From: Alphaproteobacteria bacterium
Lineage (GTDB): Bacteria > Pseudomonadota > Alphaproteobacteria > UBA2966
NCBI GenBank assembly: GCA_018654745.1
Contig: JABILA010000142.1
Location: 1-64,000 of the forward strand
DNA length: 64,000 nucleotides
Direction of reading: 5' to 3'
Each line of letters starts with the position of its first letter. Within the stretch, counting starts at the first letter, position 1. This document shows positions 17,126 to 25,935 of the stretch, piece by piece. Both the position numbers and the translations under genes were made by a program. Under the pieces are notes generated by a model. It was not told where the DNA came from. It ran no database searches and was given only the letters and a program-made list of their open reading frames with translations.

Positions 17126-18436
17126 TTAAACCCCTTCCAGTTTGCGTCTCAGATAATCGATATGCAGGCGCAGCGTATAGGCATCAGCGACGATATCGAC
17201 CGGCACAGAGATGTTCTCAACCGCGTCTTCGACCTCGTTCAATCGGGCTGTGGCATCCGCCACGGTGATGCTGCCATCCTTGATCCCGTCGTCCAGCTGC
17301 TGCAATTCCTTGTACCATCGGGTCACGCGTGTACGCATCCGCCAGCCATAAATCGGCGGCAGTATTTTCATCAAGGGATAAAGAATTGTCAGAAGCGGCA
17401 GGATCATGACCTTGAGGCGATCCAGCAGGTTTGCCCACTGAAAAGGCAAATAGCGTTGCAGCAAAGGAGGACCTCGCTCGATAAAACGCTGGGCTGTCTC
17501 TTCCAATGGAAAGCTGACAAACTCAGCCGATGGAAATTCATTCAGGCTTTCAAGATGCCCCCCCAGGCGATGGGTATCCCGCATGGCCAATAACATCAGA
17601 TCAATCAGGGCCGGGTGCATTTTATCCGATATAACAATCGTTGCGGCCGGGGCCAGCAACACGGTGTCCCGCGGTGGATAATTCGCGGCCAGATCAATTG
17701 TGCCTTCCGGCAAGACCACCCTTGAGAGATAGCTGGTCCGCCGGAGATAGGCTTCGGCGCGGTCAAAACTCATCAAGGAAATACCGGGCAAGGACACCAG
17801 CTTCCTGACCGTCGCGGAATTAACCGACGTGACGATGATGGCTGCATCCAGCTCACCCGAGATCAGCCCCTTGGTGGCGTCCGCAGATCCCTGGTTAACC
17901 AGCGTCGCGGTTTGTTCGTTGATGCCGTTATCACCGAGCAATTGCACGGCAACGGCACGGGTTCCGCTGCCAGGCGCGCCAACGGCGATGCGTTTCCCCT
18001 TCAATTCCGTCAGACGGCCAGCGTTCGGATTGTTACGCACAAACACCCAGATCGGTTCATAATAGACACTCCCCAATGCCTTCAAACCCGGATTGCTTTT
18101 CGCGTCACCAATGCCGCCCTGCATAAAGGCAACGTGGGTGTCGTCGCCTCGCTGCAAACGGCTCAGGTTTTCGACCGAGCCTGCAGAATTCTGAACATCC
18201 AGTTCAACACCCTGGGCTGCGAAATAGGCTTTGTATTGATTGCCAAAGGCGAAATAGGCACCGGTTTTTGATCCGGTTGAGATACTTAGTTTGTCAGGCG
18301 CTGCCGGCTCAACAAATTGCCAGGCCAATACAAATCCGCCGATGATCAGGGCAGCAGCCGGGACAATCACCATGGCCTGCGCCCTGATCGTCTCCAGCAA
18401 CCGCCGTTTCTTGCCGTTTGTTCCCTGATTACTCAT
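17126..18436 (-). CDS. TAXI-family TRAP transporter solute receptor, membrane-anchored
   Basis: ATG 18436 (436 aa) is chosen since everything upstream in frame is non-coding in character. An N-terminal helix (about 22-42, VIVPAAALIIGGFVLAWQF) is followed by a TAXI-type binding protein: SISTGSKTGAYFAFGNQY, VQNSAGSVENLSRL, and GKRIAVGAPGSGTRAVAVQLL. A second hydrophobic segment (LKVMILPLLTILYPLMKILP, about 350-370) and a cytoplasmic-looking tail rich in charged helices follow, a design known in membrane-anchored TAXI proteins. No TRAP membrane subunit is adjacent, so it is an orphan receptor here. It is divergent from the exported protein gene at 18605. Confidence 0.8.
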   Translation of the reverse strand: MSNQGTNGKKRRLLETIRAQAMVIVPAAALIIGGFVLAWQFVEPAAPDKLSISTGSKTGAYFAFGNQYKAYFAAQGVELDVQNSAGSVENLSRLQRGDDTHVAFMQGGIGDAKSNPGLKALGSVYYEPIWVFVRNNPNAGRLTELKGKRIAVGAPGSGTRAVAVQLLGDNGINEQTATLVNQGSADATKGLISGELDAAIIVTSVNSATVRKLVSLPGISLMSFDRAEAYLRRTSYLSRVVLPEGTIDLAANYPPRDTVLLAPAATIVISDKMHPALIDLMLLAMRDTHRLGGHLESLNEFPSAEFVSFPLEETAQRFIERGPPLLQRYLPFQWANLLDRLKVMILPLLTILYPLMKILPPIYGWRMRTRVTRWYKELQQLDDGIKDGSITVADATARLNEVEDAVENISVPVDIVADAYTLRLHIDYLRRKLEGV

Positions 18437-18604
18437 ACGCACGCCCTGACATCTATTTTGAATATAATCCTCGCCTCCACTCTGGCGTCTCGACCTGCTG
18501 TTGTGAAGAGCCTTCTTTCCGCTATTGAAAAATTGGACAAAGGCACACAGGTGACTAACATGTGACTGCGTGTACCGTAACGCCGATTGCCCAGGAAAAA
18601 ATTC

Positions 18605-19549
18605 ATGCGTAAATATGTGTTGTTGCCGTTTTTGATAGCCTCTTTGCTGGCCTCGCCAGCCCTTGCACAGAGCCGCTATACCAGCTGGTCTGATCCCGAT
18701 GCAAAGAAGACCGTTTCCGCCCCGACAAACGTCAATATGGATAAACTGATCGACGAGCTGAACGCCCTGGTCGATGAGGCGACCAAGGCACGTGCCGCCA
18801 ATCCGGTCTTCTTGCAAGACCTGAAAGCGCTGGCCAAAAAATACGACCCGCGATTTAGCAACCCCTGGCCCCGCCGTGTCATCAGCGAAGATTTCAAGGA
18901 CGGAAACTTTAGCCACAATCCGGCATGGGCAATCAGTAACGGTGAATACCGGATCGAAAAAGGCTGGGGCTTGCGCAGTGTCGCCGTCGCCGCCACGACA
19001 CAACAAAATTCTGGATCACAAACATCCGCAAATCAGGACCCGGCGGCAGCCCTGCTGGGCGCTTTGTTGAAAAGTGCCCTCGGCGGCAAAAGCCAGTCGG
19101 GCAGTCAAGGGACTGCAACACCGCCAAAGCCTGCAGCGTCGGTCATCCACACAGCCGCAAATATCGCCAACGCCTTTAACCTGACGATGGAAATCAGTTC
19201 CTGGAAGGCCGCTGGCCATTTCAGCATTGGCCCCTATCAGGGCAGAAACCAGCAAGCTGGCTATCGCCTGACATACTCAGCCGGACAACCCCTGAGCCTC
19301 GCACGGATCAGCAGCCGTGGCACATCCGTGATCATGAACTCCGCCCGGCCCGTAAAGCTGGAAGACAAAAAAGTCCACACCCTGCGCTGGACCCGCGACG
19401 CAGGCGGACAGATGCAAATCCTGATCGATGACCAACCCCTGATCGACGTCTCCGACACCAGCTTCCGCGACCCGTTTTCAGGAATCATTGTCATCAACAA
19501 AGGGTCTGATGTGATTGTGAAGACGCTGACACTGGATGATGCAGGATAG
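18605..19549 (+). CDS. Exported protein with concanavalin-like (LamG/DUF1080-like) domain
   Basis: ATG 18605 has AGGAAA upstream and starts a signal peptide with cleavage after ALAQ (about residue 22). Residues 88-310 look like a jelly-roll domain: DFKDGNFSHNPAW, ISNGEYRIEKGWGL, LTMEISSW, GYRLTYSAG, HTLRWTRDAGGQMQILIDDQPLIDVSDTSF and IIVINKGSDVIVKTLTLDDA. That pattern is seen in LamG and sugar-hydrolase-associated domains. It is interrupted by a low-complexity Ala/Gly/Ser/Gln stretch (about residues 130-180). It is probably periplasmic and may bind a glycan; no enzyme residues can be assigned. Confidence 0.7.
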   Translation: MRKYVLLPFLIASLLASPALAQSRYTSWSDPDAKKTVSAPTNVNMDKLIDELNALVDEATKARAANPVFLQDLKALAKKYDPRFSNPWPRRVISEDFKDGNFSHNPAWAISNGEYRIEKGWGLRSVAVAATTQQNSGSQTSANQDPAAALLGALLKSALGGKSQSGSQGTATPPKPAASVIHTAANIANAFNLTMEISSWKAAGHFSIGPYQGRNQQAGYRLTYSAGQPLSLARISSRGTSVIMNSARPVKLEDKKVHTLRWTRDAGGQMQILIDDQPLIDVSDTSFRDPFSGIIVINKGSDVIVKTLTLDDAG

Positions 19550-19562
19550 TCCCTAAGCTGCG

Positions 19563-20723
19563 CTAATCAACTTCAGTGAGAAGCTGTTTGAAGACACTGA
19601 CAAAAGCCAGGAAATCGGCCTCTTCAATGACCAGCGGTGGATCAATTCGGAAAGATCCTCCCCGGTTGCAAACAATGTAGCCTTTTTCCAATAGCTGTTC
19701 GTAAATCCGGTCACCGGTTTCTTTGTGTGCGAAATCGATGGCAAACATCATGCCGCGTCCGCGCACGTCGGTAATGTTATTGTTTTTGCCAAGTGACTGC
19801 AGCTCTTTCAAAAAAGTTCCGCCCAGATTTGCCGCCCTGTCGATCAGATTTTCTTTCCTGATTTGGCCAATAACTTCCAGTGCGACAGCAGCACCCAGGG
19901 GGTCGTTCTGGTGGGACTGCATATATTTGAACGTGCCCGACTGTAATTGATCTGCGGTCTCGTGGTTGATCGCAAGGGCGCTTACCGGATAACCGTTGCC
20001 AAGGCCTTTGCCAATTGCCACGAAGTCCGGCTCGATCTGATAGTGATGATAGCCAAACCACTTGCCGGTGCGGCCCATCCCTGTCGTGACGTCATTCACG
20101 ATTATTTTCCCGCCCTGGCTCCGCACGATCCCAACAATATTATTGATCAATGCTTTTGGGGGAAACCGTACAAACCCGGATGAACTACCTGGCTCAAACA
20201 CAAATTCCGCAATGCCATCCGGGATTGCCTCGAGTTTAGGACAAGCCCTATCGCATGTTTGCTTTTGGGGACAGTCGGCGCATTCATTCCAGTCAAAAAC
20301 AGCCCAGCCGCTATCGCGTGATAACGTCGAACTGAAAGATCCAAAGTAGGCATCGTGCAGACATAAGGTAGTTGGTTTCTGGGTAAGATGTTTGCTCATC
20401 TGCCGGGCGAGTTCGATGACCTCACTGCCTGAGCATAAAAATACGCAACGACCACCAGTCATTTCCGTAATGGAAAGAACGGCCTCACCCGCTTTTTCAA
20501 CGACGTCATTTGAATAACAAAAACCGACATGTGTGATCGAACTGATTTGCGCGGTGATTGCAGCATTAATGCTTTGGTTTTTGTGCCCCAAAGGCGTGCA
20601 CCAGACGCCGGATTCCAGGTCGAGATAGCGCTTTCCGGATTTTGCCGTCAACCAGGCCCCGTCGCTGTCAACGATATCAGGAATTTTCTGCGCGTGGCCA
20701 GTACAATTTAGTATGCTGCTCAT
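19563..20723 (-). CDS. Class III aminotransferase with a cysteine-cluster insertion
   Basis: This 386-residue PLP enzyme is of the acetylornithine/GABA aminotransferase class. The PLP-binding lysine is K239 in FVAIGKGLGNGYPVSAL and the cofactor Asp is D211 in VNDVTTGMGRTG; CSGSEVIELARQM replaces the usual NSGTEANE phosphate-cup motif, and the EPVQG-like site reads EPGSSSG. An insertion holds C148-x2-C151-x5-C157-x3-C161, which could bind Zn or an Fe-S cluster. Substitutions at the cup and the cluster make the substrate hard to predict. It is monocistronic, converging with the exported protein gene, with arfB upstream on the same strand. Confidence 0.82.
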   Translation of the reverse strand: MSSILNCTGHAQKIPDIVDSDGAWLTAKSGKRYLDLESGVWCTPLGHKNQSINAAITAQISSITHVGFCYSNDVVEKAGEAVLSITEMTGGRCVFLCSGSEVIELARQMSKHLTQKPTTLCLHDAYFGSFSSTLSRDSGWAVFDWNECADCPQKQTCDRACPKLEAIPDGIAEFVFEPGSSSGFVRFPPKALINNIVGIVRSQGGKIIVNDVTTGMGRTGKWFGYHHYQIEPDFVAIGKGLGNGYPVSALAINHETADQLQSGTFKYMQSHQNDPLGAAVALEVIGQIRKENLIDRAANLGGTFLKELQSLGKNNNITDVRGRGMMFAIDFAHKETGDRIYEQLLEKGYIVCNRGGSFRIDPPLVIEEADFLAFVSVFKQLLTEVD

Positions 20724-20758
20724 AATACACCCCTGATTATTGTCTGAGCTTTATCGCT

Positions 20759-21184
20759 CTAGTAATCCGATCCGGACACGCGGCCACGGTTTTTCTTGGT
20801 GGTGCTTCGTTGTTTTTTTGTATCCACACGACGGGCTTTTGCAGCCTTGCCGGGTTTTGTGGCTCTGCGGGCTTTCGGGATATCAGCCGCCTCGCGGATG
20901 AGACCCGTCAGGCGTTCAACGGCTTCCTGACGATTGCGTTCGCGTGACCGGTGGGTATTGGCGGTGATCAGGATATAGCCATCTTTGCTGAGCTTGCTGC
21001 CAGCCAGTTTTGCAAGGCGCAGATAAATCGTGTTCGACAAGGCGGGGCTACGCCGCGCGTCAAAACGCAACTGCACGGCCGTCGCGACCTTGTTCACATT
21101 TTGCCCACCGGGTCCGGTGGAGCGCACAAAACTTTCAGAAAGTTCTGATGGGTCGAGCGTGATGTGATCGTTGATAATGATCAT
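20759..21184 (-). CDS. arfB: Alternative ribosome-rescue factor ArfB (YaeJ)
   Basis: The 141-residue protein has the class I release-factor core: SFVRSTGPGGQNVNKVATAVQLRF with the catalytic GGQ at 26-28, and the later HRSRERNRQEAVERL helix. The C-terminal 30 residues are rich in Lys/Arg (KPGKAAKARRVDTKKQRSTTKK), the tail that enters the empty mRNA channel of stalled ribosomes. ArfB hydrolyses peptidyl-tRNA on non-stop ribosomes. Length and motifs fit ArfB rather than a mitochondrial-type or full RF. It sits between the aspartate aminotransferase and the class III aminotransferase on the minus strand. Confidence 0.93.
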   Translation of the reverse strand: MIIINDHITLDPSELSESFVRSTGPGGQNVNKVATAVQLRFDARRSPALSNTIYLRLAKLAGSKLSKDGYILITANTHRSRERNRQEAVERLTGLIREAADIPKARRATKPGKAAKARRVDTKKQRSTTKKNRGRVSGSDY

Positions 21185-21215
21185 GACAATGCACCACGTT
21201 CAACCCGACCAGCGA

Positions 21216-22439
<1,224 letters not shown>

Positions 22440-22638
22440 TTAATAGGGTTTTGTCTGTTGCACATTGATGCTTCAAACGGCGGAAAATCTACGCCTGCAA
22501 ACGGGCCAACGCAACACGAAACAAGCCAGATCATTGAATAACAGGGTGTTTTTCGTGTTATTGAGTGTAATGAGAGTATGGCAAGACGGCTCAGGCTCAG
22601 GTAAAGTCCCGCAGAACGCACAAAACCGGAAGTCAGCA

Positions 22639-23781
22639 ATGCGCCAAACATCAGCATCTATCGCTCTGCGCCGGGGCGGCATCGCCGCCCTGATTTGCGG
22701 TGTCGGAATGCTGTCGGCCTGCACTAGCATTTCGGATTTGAAGTCACCAAAATCCCTGTATAAACCAAAGCCTTTGGCAATCAGCGAGATACCAACGGTG
22801 GACTGGTCCGAGACACAGGAAGTTCGCATGCTGGCGACCGAATATGCCTTTTCACCAAATGATCCGGTGTTCAAGGCTGGAACGCCTTATCGGTTGTTGA
22901 TCCGTAATGTTGGCGATTCTGCACATGTGCTCAAGGGATCTCATTTTCTGAAAGCCATCGCCATTCACGAGGTCAAGCTCACCGAGTTCACGACCCATGG
23001 ATTTGACGGTCATGCTGACAAGGCAATTGGACCTGACAACGCTGATGGCGTGCCGGAAATACCTGACATAAAAGAAGGTGCCAGGGACCTGGTTGGTGAA
23101 AACAATGCTGATGCCATTGCGCAGGCCGCCAACAGTGGTGCCGCCGGGGGGCCCAAGGAAGCTGCAAATCCTTTTGCTGCAGCGCCGGCGGAGGAAGAAG
23201 AAGAGGCAGACGACGACGAAAGCGGCGCGAACCCCTTTGCGGCCAAAGCCGGTGACGAAGAACAGGAAGCCGCAGAAGAAGGTGCCAACCCTTTTGCCGC
23301 AAAACCTGACGCAGACGAAGAAGCAGACGAAGACGAAACTGCTGAGGCCGATACTGATGATGCCACTGGCGACAGCACTGACGAAATCGATGATAAATCG
23401 AAATCGCCGGATGAAGACAATGTTGCTGCCAAAGTTGAAGACGAAGATGGTGACGCCGAAGATGACGACGACATCAGCGCCAGCAAGAAAGCACCGGTGG
23501 AAGAAGTTGATGACGACGACAGCATCATTGCAAAAGTATCCGAACCGGCCAAACCGGTTGAGACAACAGTTATAGCCTCAAAGATTGAGACGGCTGAAAT
23601 AAAACCGGCAGACAAAAAAATGATTGACTGGGAACCGGTTACATTGAACCGCATCGCCATTCCGGTTGGGCATGAAGTGTCGATCGAGTTTGTTGCCGTT
23701 CGTCCCGGGACCTATCGCATTCTCAGCGCCGATATCAAATATGCCATGACCGGCATGTACGGCGCCGCAACAATCGAGTAG
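22639..23781 (+). CDS. Lipoprotein with split cupredoxin-like domain and long acidic insert
   Basis: ATG 22639 has GGAAG at normal spacing. The first 28 residues are a lipoprotein signal with lipobox LSAC (C28). Residues 60-122 resemble the first half of a cupredoxin (VRMLATEYAFSPND, FKAGTPYRLLIRNVGDSAHVLKG) and 331-380 the second half (IAIPVGHEVSIEFVAVRPGTYRILSADI, MTGMYGAATIE). H96 matches the first copper ligand, but the Cys and second His of the usual C..H..M site are absent. Between them lies an acidic, low-complexity region of about 200 residues with three NPFAA repeats (177, 198, 217). It is probably a membrane-tethered structural or ion-binding protein. Confidence 0.7.
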   Translation: MRQTSASIALRRGGIAALICGVGMLSACTSISDLKSPKSLYKPKPLAISEIPTVDWSETQEVRMLATEYAFSPNDPVFKAGTPYRLLIRNVGDSAHVLKGSHFLKAIAIHEVKLTEFTTHGFDGHADKAIGPDNADGVPEIPDIKEGARDLVGENNADAIAQAANSGAAGGPKEAANPFAAAPAEEEEEADDDESGANPFAAKAGDEEQEAAEEGANPFAAKPDADEEADEDETAEADTDDATGDSTDEIDDKSKSPDEDNVAAKVEDEDGDAEDDDDISASKKAPVEEVDDDDSIIAKVSEPAKPVETTVIASKIETAEIKPADKKMIDWEPVTLNRIAIPVGHEVSIEFVAVRPGTYRILSADIKYAMTGMYGAATIE

Positions 23782-23786
23782 CGGGT

Positions 23787-24650
23787 TTACTTGTTAGGCC
23801 TGAGATAACAAACCCAGTACACCGCCGCGACCAGCACACTTCCACCCAGAATATTCCCGATTGTCACCGGAACCAGGTTGGCGATAAAACCTTCTGGCGT
23901 CAGCGTTGCCAGTGCTGCCTGCCCCAATCCGGAGGCGCTGACCGTTGCCGCGTCATTGGCAGCAAACAATCCGGCCGGGATCAAATACATGTTCGCGACA
24001 GAGTGTTCAAACCCCAGGGCGACAAAGGCGGTCACCGGGAAAATAACGGCCATAACCTTGCCCGGCACAGTGTGGGCGGCGAAGGCCAGCCATACGGCGA
24101 GGCACACAAGAGTATTGCATAGAACGCCCCGGAACAGCGCTTCCATGAAAGGCAGTTGTGTTTTACCGGCAGCAATTTTCAGGGCCGTGACAGCGACGTC
24201 TCCTCCGCCGATAAACAGGGTGCCGGAAAGTGCGACCAGAACCACAGCACCAAGGGAGCCAACCATGTTACCGGCATAGACCAGCACCCAGTTTCGCAAC
24301 AGCGCCGACAGGCTGACGTCCCCGGATGCCCAGGCCATGACGATCAGATTGTTGCCTGTAAAAAGCTCTGCCCCGCCGACGATGACAAGGATCAGACCCA
24401 ATGAAAACACGGCCCCGCCAAGCACACGGGTCGGACCAAATCCAAGATCAGATCCAGTAACAGTCAGGGTGTAAAACATGGCCCCGAACGCAATGAAGCC
24501 ACCTGCGAGAACGGCCAGGGTGAAAGTCGGAATCAGGGGCAGATGCGCTTTGGCGACACCTGCGGCTTCGACCCTTTTCGCCATTTCTGCCGGTTTGTAG
24601 GCATCGAATGTATCAGCTGCGAGGTCGTGGTTGGGGTCACTGTTTGACAT
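23787..24650 (-). CDS. Formate/nitrite transporter (FNT) family channel
   Basis: ATG 24650 (287 aa) has GGTGA at good spacing; upstream ATGs fall in a repeat and are unlikely. The protein has six membrane helices with FNT signatures: GGFIAFGAMFYTLTVTG in helix 1, GAELFTGNNLIV in helix 2, RGVLCNTLVCLAVWLA in helix 4 and ALGFEHSVANMYLIP in helix 5, where GFEHSVANMY carries the pore-side histidine. FNT pentamers carry formate, nitrite, hydrosulfide or short acids. The absence of nirBD, pfl or hydrogenase genes nearby leaves the substrate open. It abuts the acidic lipoprotein gene in convergent orientation. Confidence 0.88.
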   Translation of the reverse strand: MSNSDPNHDLAADTFDAYKPAEMAKRVEAAGVAKAHLPLIPTFTLAVLAGGFIAFGAMFYTLTVTGSDLGFGPTRVLGGAVFSLGLILVIVGGAELFTGNNLIVMAWASGDVSLSALLRNWVLVYAGNMVGSLGAVVLVALSGTLFIGGGDVAVTALKIAAGKTQLPFMEALFRGVLCNTLVCLAVWLAFAAHTVPGKVMAVIFPVTAFVALGFEHSVANMYLIPAGLFAANDAATVSASGLGQAALATLTPEGFIANLVPVTIGNILGGSVLVAAVYWVCYLRPNK

Positions 24651-24673
24651 CAAAATCACCGGATATTCGAGGG

Positions 24674-24735
24674 CATTTGGCGGACATTTTGTCTCATTTC
24701 GTCTCATTTGGGCGCATTCAGGCGCATTTGGGCAT
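24674..24735. repeat. CATTT motifs phased every 10 bases upstream of the FNT gene
   Basis: Five successive decamers from 24681 share the form nnnnCATTn: the CAT trinucleotide starts at 24685, 24695, 24705, 24715 and 24725, with another at 24674. Two pairs are near-identical (GTCTCATTT twice, GGCGCATT twice). Spacing of one helical turn puts the motifs on one face of the DNA. The array lies between the FNT start (24650) and the end of the enolase-superfamily gene (24741). Confidence 0.6.
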
Positions 24736-24740
24736 AATTT

Positions 24741-25832
24741 TTACCCGATATGCAGGGTCCCAAGACCCTTCCAGTCGAGCTCGACACCGTGACCAGGTCG
24801 CTCCGGTGCCGTCGCCAGGCCTTCATGAATGATCAGGGGGTCGGCAATAAATCGCTCAAGCCCAAATCCGTGTGCCTCCAGATATGAAGCATTGGAAACG
24901 GCTGCCAGAAGATGTACGTGCAAATCATGAACCCCGTGGGAGGTGACCTGAAGATTTCGGGCGGCTGCCAGGGCGGCAACTTTCATCCAGACGGTGATGC
25001 CTCCGCAATTTGATACATCGGGTTCAGGATAGGTCACACCACCTGCCGAGATCAGATGATCAAATTCGTGCAGGGAATGCAGGTTTTCACCGGTGGCCAG
25101 CGGCACGCCACCTTCCCGCAGAATACGGGCGTGACCGGCGAAATCGTCGGGGATAGTGGGCTCCTCCAGCCAGACCAGATCGAAGTCGCGTAATTTTCGG
25201 GCGGCGCGGATGGCCTGATCCACCCCCCAGCGCATATTGGCATCAACCATCAGGGCAAATCCGTCACCCAGGAACTTCCGCATTTCGCCAACGCGCGCGA
25301 TATCTTCCGACATATTGTCGCGCCCGACCTTCATCTTGATGGCCCGGAAACCGCGTCCCAGATTGTCGGCCGTTTGTCTCAACAACTGATCCAGCGGAAA
25401 TAACAGATCGATGCCACCGGCATAGGCTTTGACTTTGTTGTCTGCCCCGCCAAGCAAGCGCCACAAAGGCAACTTGGCGCGCTTTGCTTTCAAATCCCAC
25501 AAGGCAATGTCGATCGCTGATATGGCATGCACGGTCAAACCACCCCGCCCGACATAGTGAGACGCCCACCACATCAGACGCCAGTTTTCTTCAACCAGGT
25601 CCGCATCGTGACCCATCAGCAAGGGCGTCAGGTCGTCCGCAATCAAGGCCCGGATCGCCGATCCGCCACGTCCGACCGTATAGGTATAGCCAACACCTTC
25701 CGCCCCATCCGCATCGCGAACACGAACGGTGACCAGCTCGAACGCCGACATGTCACCATGCGTGGAATCGGACAGCACCACAGGTAGCGGTATACGGTAT
25801 TGATCTACCTGAATATTTTCAATTTTGGCCAT
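24741..25832 (-). CDS. Enolase-superfamily enzyme (mandelate racemase / muconate lactonizing type)
   Basis: The 363-residue protein has the N-terminal capping domain and the (beta/alpha)7 barrel of the superfamily. Catalytic and metal residues are visible: K166-M-K168 on strand 2, D197 in MVDANM, E223 in LEEP, E249 in ATGEN, and the histidine of SHGVHD on strand 7. The KxK plus His arrangement is that of the mandelate racemase subgroup, which acts on acid sugars or related carboxylates. The substrate cannot be read from sequence. It is the gene upstream of the FNT transporter on the minus strand, divergent from uvrB. Confidence 0.88.
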   Translation of the reverse strand: MAKIENIQVDQYRIPLPVVLSDSTHGDMSAFELVTVRVRDADGAEGVGYTYTVGRGGSAIRALIADDLTPLLMGHDADLVEENWRLMWWASHYVGRGGLTVHAISAIDIALWDLKAKRAKLPLWRLLGGADNKVKAYAGGIDLLFPLDQLLRQTADNLGRGFRAIKMKVGRDNMSEDIARVGEMRKFLGDGFALMVDANMRWGVDQAIRAARKLRDFDLVWLEEPTIPDDFAGHARILREGGVPLATGENLHSLHEFDHLISAGGVTYPEPDVSNCGGITVWMKVAALAAARNLQVTSHGVHDLHVHLLAAVSNASYLEAHGFGLERFIADPLIIHEGLATAPERPGHGVELDWKGLGTLHIG

Positions 25833-25902
25833 TTGGTCCCCGTGTCATTTGCTGCTGACAAAGTGTGCGCTTTTTTTTTGGCTATCTGCAAGACCTGATC
25901 TG

Positions 25903-25917
25903 GTTCGGCACAGGCTC
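25903..25917 (+). promoter_or_regulatory. Possible LexA (SOS) box upstream of uvrB
   Basis: GTTC-N7-GCTC at 25903-25917 differs by one base from the direct-repeat GTTC-N7-GTTC bound by LexA in many Alphaproteobacteria. It lies 19 bases upstream of the uvrB ATG, where repression would be effective. Confidence 0.35.
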
Positions 25918-25935
25918 TGGCCCTATATTTACGAC

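Noticed and set aside
18437-19006. N-terminal extension of the TAXI receptor frame to a 626-residue protein
   Set aside because: The first 190 residues have no family similarity and overlap the signal-peptide gene on the other strand; ATG 18436 gives a standard membrane-anchored receptor.
23010-23660. Long minus-strand ORF, Ser/Ala-rich, opposite the acidic lipoprotein
   Set aside because: It is the mirror of the GAA/GAC-rich acidic codons of the lipoprotein on the other strand and has no domain of its own.
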